A stretch of DNA of 64,000 nucleotides from Leptospira biflexa serovar Patoc strain 'Patoc 1 (Paris)'. GTDB lineage: Bacteria; Spirochaetota; Leptospiria; Leptospirales; Leptospiraceae. The stretch spans positions 62,001-126,000 of the forward strand of contig NC_010843.1 in NCBI RefSeq assembly GCF_000017685.1. Reading direction: 5' to 3'. The notes beneath the pieces are model-generated. The model ran no database searches and was not told the origin of the DNA. It worked only from the letters and a program-made list of their open reading frames with translations. The position numbers were made by a program, and so were the translations under genes. Positions 27,780 through 37,672 of this stretch are shown here, in pieces (within the stretch, counting starts at the first letter, position 1; each line of letters starts with the position of its first letter).

Positions 27780-28893
27780 ATTTCCCCAGAAGGGATTTGA
27801 TTTCTTTTAAGAGAGTGGATTTTCCAGACATCAGTTTTGATTCTGAATTTTGGATGGCTTCCATTTTCCCTTCGGTAGAAAAAAACTGTTCGAGAACTGC
27901 TTCCCTTAAGGTTTCTTCAAACCATGTTTTGGTTTGGTCCTCTCTATTTTTCGCATAATATCCGTTTGTATTCGTAGTAGTGATATAATCCAAAACCAGA
28001 TTCCAAATTTCGTCGATCCCTTTGCCACCAAGTCCACTGCAAGTGGTGGCCCTTGGTGTCCATTTGGATTCGGGGGCAGGGAAAAGATGGAGGGCTGATT
28101 CGTATTCGGCTCTTGCTCGAGTCGCATACGCTTCGTTTGGTCCATCGGCTTTATTGATGGCAATTAGGTCTGCCATCTCCATGATGCCTCGTTTGATCCC
28201 TTGGAGTTCGTCTCCAGCACCCGCAAGCATGAGTAACAAAAAGAAGTCCACCATAGAATGGACTTGGGTTTCTGATTGTCCCACACCCACGGTTTCAATG
28301 ATGATGGTATCAAATCCTGCCGCTTCACAAAGATACATACTCTCCCGAGTTTTACGTGCCACGCCACCAAGCGAACCACTGCTAGGTGATGGTCGAATGA
28401 AGGCATTTTCTGATTTGGATAAAATTTCCATCCTTGTTTTGTCCCCGAGGATGGAACCCCTTGTCCTTTGGCTACTCGGATCAATGGCGAGAACGGCAAG
28501 TTTTCGATTCTGTTCTAAAATGAAACTTCCAAAACTTTCGATAAAAGTGGATTTCCCTACCCCTGGAACACCTGTAATCCCGATGCGGATGGAGTTCCCA
28601 ACCTTTGGCATCACAAGTTCCAAAATGGCTTGGGCTTTGTCGTTATGTGCTTCTAAATTACTTTCTACCAAGGTGATGGCTTTGGAGAGTGCGGTGCGGT
28701 TTCCAGAAAGGATCCCTTCTGCTAAGGACTCAGCTGGCACTTCCTTTTTGGAAAGGGATTTCCTTTGGTCACGGATATAAGGGGAGATGGCGGGAGCATC
28801 GGCCACACCAGGATTTACCGAAAGGGCTGATTTGGTTTCGGTCCTTTTGTCCTGATCCTTTTCCGTTTGGTCTTCCTTGTTTGGTGGTTCCAT
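27778..28893 (-). CDS. meaB: Methylmalonyl-CoA mutase-associated GTPase MeaB
   Basis: This 371-residue G3E-type GTPase protects and reactivates methylmalonyl-CoA mutase and gates B12 delivery. It has Walker A GVPGVGKST (about 108-116), IDPSSQRTRGSILGDKTRM, the Walker B/switch ETVGVGQSE and NKADG. The first 50 residues form a charged, low-complexity extension (MEPPNKEDQTEKDQDKRTET) longer than in most homologues. The gene lies downstream of mutA and mutB on the same strand, with 137 bp between it and mutB, and is likely functionally tied to them. It ends at the terminator of the convergent two-component operon. Confidence 0.93.
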   Translation of the reverse strand: MEPPNKEDQTEKDQDKRTETKSALSVNPGVADAPAISPYIRDQRKSLSKKEVPAESLAEGILSGNRTALSKAITLVESNLEAHNDKAQAILELVMPKVGNSIRIGITGVPGVGKSTFIESFGSFILEQNRKLAVLAIDPSSQRTRGSILGDKTRMEILSKSENAFIRPSPSSGSLGGVARKTRESMYLCEAAGFDTIIIETVGVGQSETQVHSMVDFFLLLMLAGAGDELQGIKRGIMEMADLIAINKADGPNEAYATRARAEYESALHLFPAPESKWTPRATTCSGLGGKGIDEIWNLVLDYITTTNTNGYYAKNREDQTKTWFEETLREAVLEQFFSTEGKMEAIQNSESKLMSGKSTLLKEIKSLLGK

Positions 28894-29030
28894 TTTGGTT
28901 CTGCGGTATGAAATTCGTTGGTTTTTGCCGAAGTGTCAGGAAAAAGAGTGAACGAATCCTTCCCACTCACACCGAACCCTAAATAGGATATCGGTGTCAG
29001 GTTGGTTCTGTTTCGACTCGCTTTTCCCGT

Positions 29031-31169
29031 TTAGGCAGCTCGTCTTTCGCCAAGTAACAAATTGAGGATTTGTTTGGCGGCTTCCGAAATGACGGTTCCT
29101 GGTCCAAAAATGGCTGTCGCACCTGATTTGTAGAGGAAGTCATAATCTTGGGCAGGGATCACTCCCCCCACAACAACTAACACATCTTCTGCGCCGAGTT
29201 TTTTTAACTCTTCAATCACTTGTGGGACAAGCGTTTTATGTCCTGCCGCAAGCGAAGAAACACCCAAAATATGGCAGTCGTTTTCCACCACTTGTTTGGC
29301 GACTTCCGCTGGGGTTTGGAAAAGAGGCCCGATATCAACGTCAAAGCCCATGTCAGCAAAACTAGTAGAGATCACCTTGGCACCACGGTCATGGCCATCT
29401 TGTCCCATTTTGGCCACCATGATCCGAGGACGCCTTCCTTCGAGTTTTGCAAATTCGTCAGCAAGATTCCTTGCTTCAATATAACCTTTGTCTTCGGAAA
29501 TTTCTGAGGAATACACTCCAGAGATGGATCTAATCACAGCTTTGTACCTCCCGAATACTTTTTCCATTGCATACGAAATTTCACCAAGGGAGGCACGTTT
29601 TCTTGCAGCATCCACTGCGAGCTCCAATAAATTCCCGTTACCCGTTTCGGCACATTTGGTAATGGCGTTTAACGCGGCTTCGACGGCCGTATTGTCACGG
29701 TCTTTTTTCATTTGTTCGAGTCGTTTGATTTGGGCAATTCGAACCGCTGTGTTATCGATATCTAAAATATCAAGTGGAGCTTCCTTATCCAAACGGAATC
29801 GGTTCACTCCCACAATCACATCTTTACCAGAGTCGATACGAGCTTGTTTTCTTGCGGATGCTTCTTCGATGCGCATCTTTGGAATTCCCGTCTCAATTGC
29901 CTCGGCCATCCCACCTAATTTCTGTACTTCGGTGATGAGGTCCCATGCTTTGTGGACCAAATCATTCGTGAGTTTTTCCACATAAAACGATCCGCCCCAT
30001 GGGTCGATGACACGGTGGATGTTTGTTTCTTCTTGGAGGTAAATTTGAGTATTTCGTGCGATCCTAGCCGAGAAGTCAGTGGGGAGAGCAATCGCTTCAT
30101 CAAGAGCATTGGTGTGAAGGGATTGTGTGTGGCCAAGGGCAGCTGCCATCGCTTCAATACAAGTCCTTCCCACATTATTGAATGGGTCTTGTTCGGTGAG
30201 TGACCATCCTGAGGTTTGGCAGTGGGTCCGAAGCGCTAAAGACTTCGTCGACTTGGGTTGGAACTGGTTCACAATCTTTGCCCAAAGGAGACGTCCCGCA
30301 CGCATCTTGGCAATCTCCATAAAATGGTTCATCCCAATCGCCCAAAAGAAAGAAAGGCGAGGGGCAAATTCATCCACAGAAAGCCCAGAAGCGATTCCTG
30401 TTTTGATGTATTCCCAACCATCGGCCAAAGTGTAAGCAAGTTCTAAATCCGCAGTGGCTCCGGCTTCTTGCATATGATAACCTGAGATGGAAATGGAATT
30501 AAACTTTGGCATGTACTTGGAAGTATAACCAAAGATATCGGCGATGATTTTCATGGAATGTTTTGGCGGGTAAATGTAAGTATTCCGCACCATGAATTCT
30601 TTTAGGATATCGTTTTGGATGGTCCCCGAAAGTTTATCTTTGGAGACCCCTTGTTCCTCTGCAGCCACAATATAGAAGGCAAGTACGGGAATGACGGCTC
30701 CATTCATCGTCATGGAAACAGACATTTGGTCGAGTGGGATTTGGTCGAAGAGAATCTTCATGTCGAGGACCGAATCAATCGCCACTCCCGCTTTTCCCAC
30801 ATCTCCCACCACACGTTCGTGGTCGGAATCGTACCCTCTATGTGTCGCTAAGTCAAAGGCAACCGAAAGTCCCTTTTGTCCTGCGGCCAAGTTACGACGA
30901 TAAAAGGCATTGGATTCTTCTGCTGTGGAAAATCCTGCATACTGGCGGACCGTCCAAGGTTTATTCACATACATGGTGGAATAAGGTCCACGTAGGTAGG
31001 GCGGAATCCCCGCCGCATAATTTAGGTGTTCCAATCCTTCCAAATCGGAGTTTTGGTAACGCGATTGGATGGAGATCCCTTCTGCCGTTTGCCAAAGGGA
31101 AATCGACTTTGGATCCGGTTTTGGAGCGCTAAAAGAAAGGGGAGTATTCGCAAAATTAGGTTTATTCAT
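29031..31169 (-). CDS. mutB: Methylmalonyl-CoA mutase large (catalytic) subunit
   Basis: This 712-residue protein has the TIM-barrel substrate domain with [20 protein letters not shown] near residues 56-76 and [20 protein letters not shown]. The C-terminal cobalamin domain is also present, with the base-off B12 motif [15 protein letters not shown] (His ligand within DxHxxG). It interconverts methylmalonyl-CoA and succinyl-CoA in propionate, odd-chain fatty acid and amino-acid breakdown. The start overlaps the mutA stop by 8 bp. It is complete, ending in LLGERRAA. It forms a heterodimer with the upstream small subunit. Confidence 0.96.
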   Translation of the reverse strand: MNKPNFANTPLSFSAPKPDPKSISLWQTAEGISIQSRYQNSDLEGLEHLNYAAGIPPYLRGPYSTMYVNKPWTVRQYAGFSTAEESNAFYRRNLAAGQKGLSVAFDLATHRGYDSDHERVVGDVGKAGVAIDSVLDMKILFDQIPLDQMSVSMTMNGAVIPVLAFYIVAAEEQGVSKDKLSGTIQNDILKEFMVRNTYIYPPKHSMKIIADIFGYTSKYMPKFNSISISGYHMQEAGATADLELAYTLADGWEYIKTGIASGLSVDEFAPRLSFFWAIGMNHFMEIAKMRAGRLLWAKIVNQFQPKSTKSLALRTHCQTSGWSLTEQDPFNNVGRTCIEAMAAALGHTQSLHTNALDEAIALPTDFSARIARNTQIYLQEETNIHRVIDPWGGSFYVEKLTNDLVHKAWDLITEVQKLGGMAEAIETGIPKMRIEEASARKQARIDSGKDVIVGVNRFRLDKEAPLDILDIDNTAVRIAQIKRLEQMKKDRDNTAVEAALNAITKCAETGNGNLLELAVDAARKRASLGEISYAMEKVFGRYKAVIRSISGVYSSEISEDKGYIEARNLADEFAKLEGRRPRIMVAKMGQDGHDRGAKVISTSFADMGFDVDIGPLFQTPAEVAKQVVENDCHILGVSSLAAGHKTLVPQVIEELKKLGAEDVLVVVGGVIPAQDYDFLYKSGATAIFGPGTVISEAAKQILNLLLGERRAA

Positions 31170-32982
31170 TTGGTTTGCCGATCCATTTGGTTTGGGCTTT
31201 TTCCATAAATTGAACTAGGTTTCGTTTCATATGGATGAAGTCATCGATTCCAAGGGATTCCGCTTGGCTCACTAAATCCTTTGGATAACCCGCAAGGAGT
31301 TTCCAAGAATTCGGAAGTTGTGATCCCATTTCCTTGGCAAACTCGGGCAGGTAAGTCGCATACTCTTCGTCAGACGAACAAAGTACTACAATTTCACAAC
31401 CGAGTTCTTTGGCTTTAGAAACTCCTTCTTTGACAGAAGAAAATCCCAAGTTGTCGAAAATTTCATATCCGAGGCAGCCGATAAAGTTGGAGCTAAAACC
31501 CGCACGAGCCTTTCTCATGGTTAAGTCCCCAATGGTGAGTAAAAACACCTTCGGGGCTTTTTTCCCGGAAGCGACATGGCGGTCTGTTGGGTTACGCCAT
31601 TTGTCAAATTCATAAGAGAGTCTGAGTGGCACCAAACGTTCGTAAGTTGACTTTTCCAAATAGGAGAGTCTTGTTTCCGTTTCGCGAAGGGAGTCTTTGA
31701 GTTCTGCATGCCTTTCGGAAGGAAGTGGGTATTGGTTTGTACCAAGTAGGATTTCTTTTTTTGTAGCAAGTGCTTCTCTTTTTTTCGTCGCACGCGATTG
31801 GATGTCTCTTTGGATGTTTCCCGTTTTCAGAGAGGCACCGAAACCACCATCTTTCTCGACGGTTTGGAATTTTTCCCAAGCAGTCTCTGCAAGTTTTTTG
31901 GTAAGAACTTCCAAATAATAGGAACCAGAGGCAGGGTCTTCCACCTTGTCTAAAAAGGATTCGTAACGTAATAACAGTTGGGCATTCCGTGCAATCCGCT
32001 TGCCTAACTCCTGTTTTGTGGTATATTCGGAATCAAATGGTGAGACATTGATAAAATCTGCTCCCCCGATCACAGCAGACATCGCCGCCGTTGTCCCACG
32101 TAACATATTCACATAGGGATCGTAGGCTGAGTATTGGAAATTGGAGGTTTGGGCAAGGAGGAGAGCTGGGAGTGTTTCTCCAAGCCCTGGTTTGTAAACA
32201 TTTAAAACTTCCGTCCAAAGGATTCGCATCGCACGGAATTTCGCAATTTCGGTAAAATAATCCGATCCAATCCCCATCCAAAACCAAATGTTGGCGGCAG
32301 CATCTTCAATGGAAACACCAGCTTGTAAATGTAGGTTTAAGTAGTCCACTCCCCATGCGAGGGAATAGGCGAGTTCTTGGCTAATCGATGCCCCAGAGTC
32401 GCGTAAATACAAACTGTGGATTCCGACTCCCGCAAAACCTTTGGTCCCAGAAAGACTGGCAAACGATTTCCCAATACTGTTTTCTTCACAACCAAGTTCC
32501 CCGCAGAGGATTGCGGTGCCATAAGGGTCAAAGTCGCCGAGTACAGTGTTATGCGAAGAAACGAGTTTTTTTAATGAGTCGCCAAACTTGGGAGTCCTTG
32601 TGGCAAGGGAGACAATGAGGGGAATGGCACCAATGGACTTGGATAAGGATTCTAAGTCAGAAGCAGAAGCAATCTGACAACCGAAGTTTTTTCCATTTTC
32701 TTCATGAGAAATTAGGATAGCAGCATCCACACCTTTTTCAGTGAGTGTATTTGTTTCGGATTTGGAAGTGACTTGTTCTGTGACTTTCCAACCAGGGTTT
32801 CGTTTGAAAACACGAGGCAAAACTGGTAAGTCTTCTTTGCGGTAAAAGGGTTCAATGGTAAAACCTTCTTCGGTTTGCCATGTCACTTTGTCCCAAGGAC
32901 TGCCTTTTAGGTCTTTGAGGATTTGGTTTTTCCAATCCTCAGTGGATACTTCGGGGAAGTCTGAAAATAAAAATTCGTTCAA
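31162..32982 (-). CDS. mutA: Methylmalonyl-CoA mutase small subunit
   Basis: This 606-residue non-catalytic partner of mutB shares the barrel fold ([50 protein letters not shown]). It lacks the cobalamin-binding DxHxxG in the C-terminal flavodoxin-like domain ([20 protein letters not shown]), as expected for MutA. It precedes and overlaps mutB by 8 bp, the standard order. It starts one base before the end of the small exported-protein gene at 32984, so that gene may be the first in the transcript. Confidence 0.95.
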   Translation of the reverse strand: MNEFLFSDFPEVSTEDWKNQILKDLKGSPWDKVTWQTEEGFTIEPFYRKEDLPVLPRVFKRNPGWKVTEQVTSKSETNTLTEKGVDAAILISHEENGKNFGCQIASASDLESLSKSIGAIPLIVSLATRTPKFGDSLKKLVSSHNTVLGDFDPYGTAILCGELGCEENSIGKSFASLSGTKGFAGVGIHSLYLRDSGASISQELAYSLAWGVDYLNLHLQAGVSIEDAAANIWFWMGIGSDYFTEIAKFRAMRILWTEVLNVYKPGLGETLPALLLAQTSNFQYSAYDPYVNMLRGTTAAMSAVIGGADFINVSPFDSEYTTKQELGKRIARNAQLLLRYESFLDKVEDPASGSYYLEVLTKKLAETAWEKFQTVEKDGGFGASLKTGNIQRDIQSRATKKREALATKKEILLGTNQYPLPSERHAELKDSLRETETRLSYLEKSTYERLVPLRLSYEFDKWRNPTDRHVASGKKAPKVFLLTIGDLTMRKARAGFSSNFIGCLGYEIFDNLGFSSVKEGVSKAKELGCEIVVLCSSDEEYATYLPEFAKEMGSQLPNSWKLLAGYPKDLVSQAESLGIDDFIHMKRNLVQFMEKAQTKWIGKPNE

Positions 32983-32983
32983 T

Positions 32984-33292
32984 TTATTCCTCTACGATTT
33001 GGTATTCTTCCATATACCCTGGAAAGTCGCCTAACCCTCGTGTGAAGGTGAATTTTGCTGGGTACACAACCAATCGTTTTCCTGATTGGATGAACGTACC
33101 CGAGAGAAGAGTGAAGGGAGACGCAACGATGAAAGCTGCGGTACCTAGAACTGTCCCTGCAAGTCCCATAGGACGAGCTACGATGAGATCAATCAACATT
33201 TCTCCACCAGATGGAACTTCTCTCGCAGATATACTTTGTGTCCACAAAAGACAGATTAAGAAAAGGATAGACAAGGGTCGTGTTTGTTTCAT
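32984..33292 (-). CDS. Small exported protein upstream of mutA
   Basis: The 102-residue product has a signal peptide (MKQTRPLSILFLICLLWTQS, probable cleavage after ISA). A hydrophobic central region follows (GLAGTVLGTAAFIVASPFTL) and a tail ending in QIVEE. Similar small envelope proteins of unknown function are common in Leptospira; I cannot name a family. Start 33292 is chosen because it gives the typical signal peptide; 33316 is an in-frame alternative adding eight residues, and the frame is open much further upstream without coding character. It ends one base before the mutA start and is divergent from the YhhN gene (66 bp apart). Confidence 0.65.
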   Translation of the reverse strand: MKQTRPLSILFLICLLWTQSISAREVPSGGEMLIDLIVARPMGLAGTVLGTAAFIVASPFTLLSGTFIQSGKRLVVYPAKFTFTRGLGDFPGYMEEYQIVEE

Positions 33293-33358
33293 AGGCTGAT
33301 CACTCGGGCTTTCCATCTGATGAAATCTCGAGAATGATATCTGTGTAAAGTAAGAAAT

Positions 33359-34027
33359 ATGGCTAAAGAAATTGTTTTGTTTGTTCTCTTTTCTGTTGTT
33401 CATCTCCTTGCGATCGTTACGATCACAAAAGAGGATGGATTTTATCTCCCTTCCAAAATCATACCCATCATCATTTTGATTTTTGGTTTGATGCGATTTT
33501 ACCCGACATTGGAAAAACGTGGGAAATTGGTAGCGATTGGGCTCGTATTTTCGCTTTTTGGCGACAGTTTTTTGGCCATACCCAAAGAAGGATACTTTGT
33601 GCCTGGGCTTGGATCGTTTCTCATTGCCCAATTGATTTATTCCTATGCCTTCACCATTGATTCCAAAATCAAACCAATCCTTGCGATTCCGTTTTTGTTA
33701 TTTGGAAGTTCCTTCTTTATGGTGCTTGCACCAAAATTGGGCGCACTGATGATACCCGTTGGATTTTACATCTCTGCCATTTGCCTTATGGGATGGAGGG
33801 CTGCTGCCAGAAACTCCATTACAAAACCATTTTATTTGGGACTTGCGGGTGCACTCGTTTTTATTTTGTCTGATTCCATCATAGCCTATTCGATGTTTCT
33901 CAACCGAGAAATGGATCGTACGTTCGCGTCTCTTGGCATTATGATCACATATTATCTTGCCCAAGTTCTAATTTATTCTGCTACAAAGTCAGAAGAGTTA
34001 GATGTTCAATCTGTGAAAAATACTTGA
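33359..34027 (+). CDS. YhhN-family membrane protein (lysoplasmalogenase-like)
   Basis: This 222-residue protein has about eight membrane helices and the conserved acidic motifs of the YhhN/TMEM86 family: VFSLFGDSFLAIPKEGYF and LVFILSDSIIAYSMF. Animal TMEM86B and a Legionella YhhN hydrolyse lysoplasmalogen. The substrate here is unknown, and the family name is a better guide than the activity. It appears to be a single gene, starting 66 bp from the divergent exported-protein gene. Confidence 0.85.
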   Translation: MAKEIVLFVLFSVVHLLAIVTITKEDGFYLPSKIIPIIILIFGLMRFYPTLEKRGKLVAIGLVFSLFGDSFLAIPKEGYFVPGLGSFLIAQLIYSYAFTIDSKIKPILAIPFLLFGSSFFMVLAPKLGALMIPVGFYISAICLMGWRAAARNSITKPFYLGLAGALVFILSDSIIAYSMFLNREMDRTFASLGIMITYYLAQVLIYSATKSEELDVQSVKNT

Positions 34028-34085
34028 TTCACTTGGCTCAAACGAGTATCGTACTTATGGTTTTTCTAAACCAGGGAAAGGGATT

Positions 34086-34850
34086 ATGAAATCACTAAAA
34101 AAAACATCCTTTATTGAAGCAGTAGCGGCTGCGATTGAACATGAGGTTCAATGTTTCAATTTTTATCTTAAACTTTCTGAAAGTTTGCCAGAAGGGCAGA
34201 TTAGAGAGCTCTTCAGCCAACTTGCATTAGATGGTGATGAGCACATCAAATACATCAAAGAGATTTACAAAAGTGCAGAAGGGAAAGAACTTCCTAACCT
34301 AAAACAACTTTCGGAAATCGAAAAATTCCATTCCTCTACGATCCAAAAAATTATGGATCGATTGGATCGAAACAAAAATGCAGAAGTAAAGGCCGACGAA
34401 AAAAAGGCAATTGAACTTGCGATCCGAGAAGGGGAAGACGCTCGTAATTTTTATGCGACTGTTCGAGGAAAATTCCAAGATCCAAAAATCAATTTGTTAT
34501 TTCAAAAATTAGCAAACTTTAATGAATCCAATAATTCATTGTTAGAAGCGCAAGCAATGGCAATGGAACAATCAACACCTGCCGATCAAGTGTTTTATTG
34601 GGAAGATGAAGAACTGCTTGCACAAGTCACTCCACAGTACAGAGCTCCAAACAAACCAAAAACGACTGCGAAACCAAAAACAACGTCAAAGGCAAAACCA
34701 AGTGGTTCTCCGAAGTCATCTGCTAAAACTGTTGGAAAATCGGTAAAAAAAGCGAAGGCAAAGAAAGCGGTCAAAAAAGTTGTGAAGCCTACGCCTAAAA
34801 AAGCCAAACCAAAGGCAAAACCGGCTAAGAAAAAAGGTAAGAAAAAATAG
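34086..34850 (+). CDS. Ferritin-like protein with histone H1-like tail
   Basis: This 254-residue protein has two related helical repeats (about residues 8-65 and 105-160) of the rubrerythrin/ferritin-like superfamily: AAAIEHEVQCFNFYLKL with DGDEHIKYIKEI, and LAIREGEDARNFYATV with FNESNNSLLEA. Neither half keeps the canonical ExxH iron-ligand motif (GDEH at 50-53, ESNN at 147-150), so iron binding is uncertain. From residue about 190 the protein is a tail of Lys, Pro, Ala, Ser and Thr (KPKTTAKPKTTSKAKPSG, ending AKKKGKKK), like histone H1 or Hc1-type DNA-binding tails. Binding of nucleic acid combined with stress protection, as in Dps, is a plausible guess. The stop overlaps the next GTG start by one base. 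Confidence 0.75.
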   Translation: MKSLKKTSFIEAVAAAIEHEVQCFNFYLKLSESLPEGQIRELFSQLALDGDEHIKYIKEIYKSAEGKELPNLKQLSEIEKFHSSTIQKIMDRLDRNKNAEVKADEKKAIELAIREGEDARNFYATVRGKFQDPKINLLFQKLANFNESNNSLLEAQAMAMEQSTPADQVFYWEDEELLAQVTPQYRAPNKPKTTAKPKTTSKAKPSGSPKSSAKTVGKSVKKAKAKKAVKKVVKPTPKKAKPKAKPAKKKGKKK

Positions 34851-35332
34851 TGAAGTACCAAGTCACCCATACATTTCCAGTCACGTTAGAGAAACTTTTG
34901 CATGCAAGAGAGGAGAGATACAAACACCTAGATCAGTTCCCTGATCTAAAGAATGTGACCTTACTCGAGGAAAAAAAAGAAGGAAACCTCATTCATCAAA
35001 AACGAAAAGTAAGTTTGGAAGGATCCATGCCTGCCGTTTTGTCGGCCGCTCTGAATGACCTTTCCTTACTCGAAGAGTCTACCTTTGATATCACAACCAA
35101 TACACATGAGTTTAAAATTTCCCCTCCAGGGAAAGACAATGTGTTTGTGATCAAAGGGAAAAGTAAGTATGAAGCGAGTGGTGCCGAATCCAAGCGGTCC
35201 TATGATGTGGATGTCGTATCGAGTTTACTCTTTGTTTCTCCTATCGTTGAGAAGGCGATTGAAGAAATTCACAAACATAGTTTGGAAAAGGACAGAAAAT
35301 CCATCGCCAAATTTTTAGGGGTTGAATCCTAA
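34850..35332 (+). CDS. DUF2505-like protein (START-like fold)
   Basis: This 160-residue protein starts at a GTG that shares one base with the preceding stop (TAGTG). The start MKYQVTHTFPVTLEKLLHAR and the alternation of strands ending in helix KAIEEIHKHSLEKDRKSIAKF fit the DUF2505 family, which has a START/SRPBCC-like cavity that binds hydrophobic ligands. No catalytic residues are defined. Its coupling to the ferritin-like gene is strong by position. It ends just before the transporter start. The family call is moderate. Confidence 0.6.
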   Translation: MKYQVTHTFPVTLEKLLHAREERYKHLDQFPDLKNVTLLEEKKEGNLIHQKRKVSLEGSMPAVLSAALNDLSLLEESTFDITTNTHEFKISPPGKDNVFVIKGKSKYEASGAESKRSYDVDVVSSLLFVSPIVEKAIEEIHKHSLEKDRKSIAKFLGVES

Positions 35333-35339
35333 GGAAGAA

Positions 35340-36263
35340 GTGAAAACTTCTTCCCCAACCTTACTCCGCTCCGTTCTCGAGCTCAATTTGACGGTCCTCA
35401 TCATGGGGAACGTCACTTTGTTTGCCAAACTCCTTCCATTCCCTGCCGTCACCATCATCTCAGGCCGAGCCCTGTTTTCCGTTTTGATCTTAGGATTGTT
35501 TTTTGCCCTCCGACGTAAGTCGATATCGTACAAAAGTTTTAAAGATTTTGGTTTTGTCTTTGGGATTGGGATCTTATTTGCCCTTCACTGGGTGACTTAT
35601 TTCCACTCCATCCAAGTTTCCACAGTTGCCGTGGGGATGTTATCACTTTTCACCTATCCCGTGTTTTCTGCCATCTTGGAACCTTTGTTTGGTGGCAAAA
35701 AACCAGAACCATTTGCTTTGTTTTTAGCTTCATTTTCGCTCTTTGGACTTTTTCTCATTGTGCCTGATCTTTCTTGGGACAACCAAATGTTCCAAGGTGT
35801 GGTTTGGGGAGTGGTTTCTGCGGTATTGTATGCCATCCGAAATTTACTCACAAAAGAAATGCATGTCCATTACCCCAGTTCCCAAATCCTTTTCACCCAA
35901 CTCTTTGCCACCTCACTTGTGTTATTACCATTTGCGGATGGACTTTCCCAGATGCTTGCGGAACCCAAATATTTGCTCTTCCAGATCATCCTTGCAGGGA
36001 TTTTTACTTCCCTTGCCCATACGATTTGGATTCGCAGTTTGTCAAATTTGTCTGTGACAACGGCGGGAACCCTTTCCACACTGAGCCCAATTTACGGAAG
36101 TTTGGCGGCATGGTACTTTCTTGGAGAAGTCCCACCCGAGAGATTATGGCTCGGGGGAGGGGTGATTTTATTTTGTGCCGTGATGGAAGTGTTTCGTAAA
36201 CAAAAAGAGAATAGGCCAACTGCCATTGAGAAACTGGATTCAGATTCCAGTGGGAAATCTTAA
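35340..36263 (+). CDS. EamA/DMT-family transporter
   Basis: This 307-residue protein has about ten membrane helices in two repeats, with the DMT patterns LELNLTVLIMGNVTLFAKLL, ISGRALFSVLILG, and in the second half SSQILFTQLFATSLVLLP and TTAGTLSTLSPIYGSLAAWY. Members export amino acids or metabolites; the substrate is open. The GTG at 35340 is preferred because AGGA lies four bases upstream; a TTG at 35322 overlapping the previous gene is possible. It is convergent with the sigma-factor gene, with 46 bp between. Confidence 0.88.
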   Translation: MKTSSPTLLRSVLELNLTVLIMGNVTLFAKLLPFPAVTIISGRALFSVLILGLFFALRRKSISYKSFKDFGFVFGIGILFALHWVTYFHSIQVSTVAVGMLSLFTYPVFSAILEPLFGGKKPEPFALFLASFSLFGLFLIVPDLSWDNQMFQGVVWGVVSAVLYAIRNLLTKEMHVHYPSSQILFTQLFATSLVLLPFADGLSQMLAEPKYLLFQIILAGIFTSLAHTIWIRSLSNLSVTTAGTLSTLSPIYGSLAAWYFLGEVPPERLWLGGGVILFCAVMEVFRKQKENRPTAIEKLDSDSSGKS

Positions 36264-36309
36264 ATCTAATTTGTCCAAAAAATTTGATTCGCATCATTTG
36301 GATTATGCG

Positions 36310-37155
36310 TTAGTAGGTCGGACTGTATTTGACTAGCAATTCTTCTAGAATTTTGGAAGGAGTTTCAAAGTAGGGGTGGTCTCTAAAGATTTCTTGGTAT
36401 TCTCTCCGTTGGAAATCTTCATCTTCACATTCCAAATTTTTGATTTGTTCTTTTACTCTTTGGACATGGGGTGCTGAAAAACGAGGGTTCTTTGCATCAA
36501 TCCAACCATGGTTTTGGAAACTTTTCATTTTTTTGGAACACCGGCAAGGATTGGATGTATTGATGAGACCACATTTGTCGTCCATAAATTTGTAGAGGTC
36601 TTGTCTTGCCCGACTCAAACGTTTGCGAAAGGCATCGTGTGAAATCCCAATGATTTCGGCACTTTCCTTATCACTTAGTCCCATGATATCAGCCATAAGG
36701 AGCGAAATTCTTTGTTCCCGATCTAGGCAAAGTAACATACCGAGAGTACATGATGCTTTTGCTTCTTCGACAAGGATTTTATTTTCGGGGTTCGAAAGTT
36801 CGTCGGTTGGGACTTCGATGTCTGGCATTTGTTTTAATTCATTCGCATAGCTAGAAAATCCGGTCGTGAGTTCTTCCAACTTCCCACGTTTTGCATTTAA
36901 CGCATAATTTACGGTTATGCGATATGTCCAAGTTTTGAAACTGGCACGATTGGGATCATAAGCGGCAAGATTGGTCGCAAGTTTGAACAATACTTCTTGG
37001 GTGGCATCTTCTGCTTCTTCTGGGTTCAGTAAAATACGACGGATGACATTATAAATCCAGGATTGCACTCCTTTGAGTAAAGTCTCCAAAGCACGGCGGT
37101 CTCCCGTCCGTGCCTTCTCAATGAGAATCAGATCTTCTTCCCGATTGGTTTTCAT
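36310..37155 (-). CDS. ECF-type sigma factor with cysteine-containing C-terminal extension
   Basis: Residues 1-190 are a group-4 sigma-70 protein. Region 2 contains SWIYNVIRRILLNPEEAEDA, TQEVLFKLATNL and RASFKTWTYRITVNYALNA. Region 4 contains LLCLDREQRISLLMADIMGL and SAEIIGISHDAFRKRLSRAR. The following 90 residues are unusual for a plain ECF factor. They carry CGLINTSNPCRCSKKM, three cysteines that could bind metal or sense redox state, and then a charged helical tail (VQRVKEQIKNLECEDEDFQR). No anti-sigma gene is adjacent; regulation may be through the tail. The start shares one base with the upstream monooxygenase-like gene. Confidence 0.85.
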   Translation of the reverse strand: MKTNREEDLILIEKARTGDRRALETLLKGVQSWIYNVIRRILLNPEEAEDATQEVLFKLATNLAAYDPNRASFKTWTYRITVNYALNAKRGKLEELTTGFSSYANELKQMPDIEVPTDELSNPENKILVEEAKASCTLGMLLCLDREQRISLLMADIMGLSDKESAEIIGISHDAFRKRLSRARQDLYKFMDDKCGLINTSNPCRCSKKMKSFQNHGWIDAKNPRFSAPHVQRVKEQIKNLECEDEDFQRREYQEIFRDHPYFETPSKILEELLVKYSPTY

Positions 37156-37529
37156 TAAAGTGCCTGCCGTTCAAACAATTCAAAGACCAAAGTTTGTTTC
37201 ATCAAACCAAAAAACTCTTTTCCCGTTTCTGTGTTTTGCAGATTTTTACCTGCTTCATGGCAATCTTCCACTTGTTCCCAATACAGAAGGTCCATCATTA
37301 CACCTTCGGTTGTTTTGGATTGGAAGGCCCTCCAAGCGAGAAATCCCTTTTGGGTTTTCAGAATGGGTAACATCTTTTTTCTCATTTCATGGTAATGTTC
37401 CAAATTGGAACTCTCACAGGTGACGATGGCCACTTCTACTGCTGTACTTGTGGGTAAACTTTCCAAGGTCAGTAACTCTTGGCCAACTTGTTTCAAACTC
37501 TCTATCATGGGTTTCTCCTTTTTTGGCAT
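37155..37529 (-). CDS. Antibiotic-biosynthesis-monooxygenase-like (dimeric alpha/beta barrel) protein
   Basis: This 124-residue protein fits the ABM/EthD-like ferredoxin-fold family. Strands and helix run EVAIVTCESSNLEHYHEMRK, GFLAWRAFQSK, MMDLLYWEQVEDCHEAGKNL. Small proteins of this fold act as monooxygenases, heme-degrading enzymes or sensors. It overlaps the sigma-factor start by one base and is read first, so the two form an operon. A modulator or target of the sigma factor is a reasonable inference. An in-frame ATG at codon 8 (MIESLKQ) is a possible alternative start. Confidence 0.7.
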   Translation of the reverse strand: MPKKEKPMIESLKQVGQELLTLESLPTSTAVEVAIVTCESSNLEHYHEMRKKMLPILKTQKGFLAWRAFQSKTTEGVMMDLLYWEQVEDCHEAGKNLQNTETGKEFFGLMKQTLVFELFERQAL

Positions 37530-37672
37530 TTTTGCCTCTAGTATGGATACCCAAGAAAAGTCAGTTTGTGACAGAAGCGGGGAAAAAAATGTGGGGTTTT
37601 TTAAAAACGGGAGAGGTCGCTATCGAAACCCAGTGTGTGAACGCTTTCTTTTTGTTTTTTTACGGAATGAAT

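Noticed and set aside
28022..28780. A 252-codon frame opposite meaB
   Set aside because: It is antisense to conserved meaB and its residue composition (Ser/Pro-rich, no domain) fits a shadow frame.
33293..33631. N-terminal extension of the small exported protein upstream of mutA
   Set aside because: The extension runs across the divergent YhhN promoter and coding start and has no coding character.
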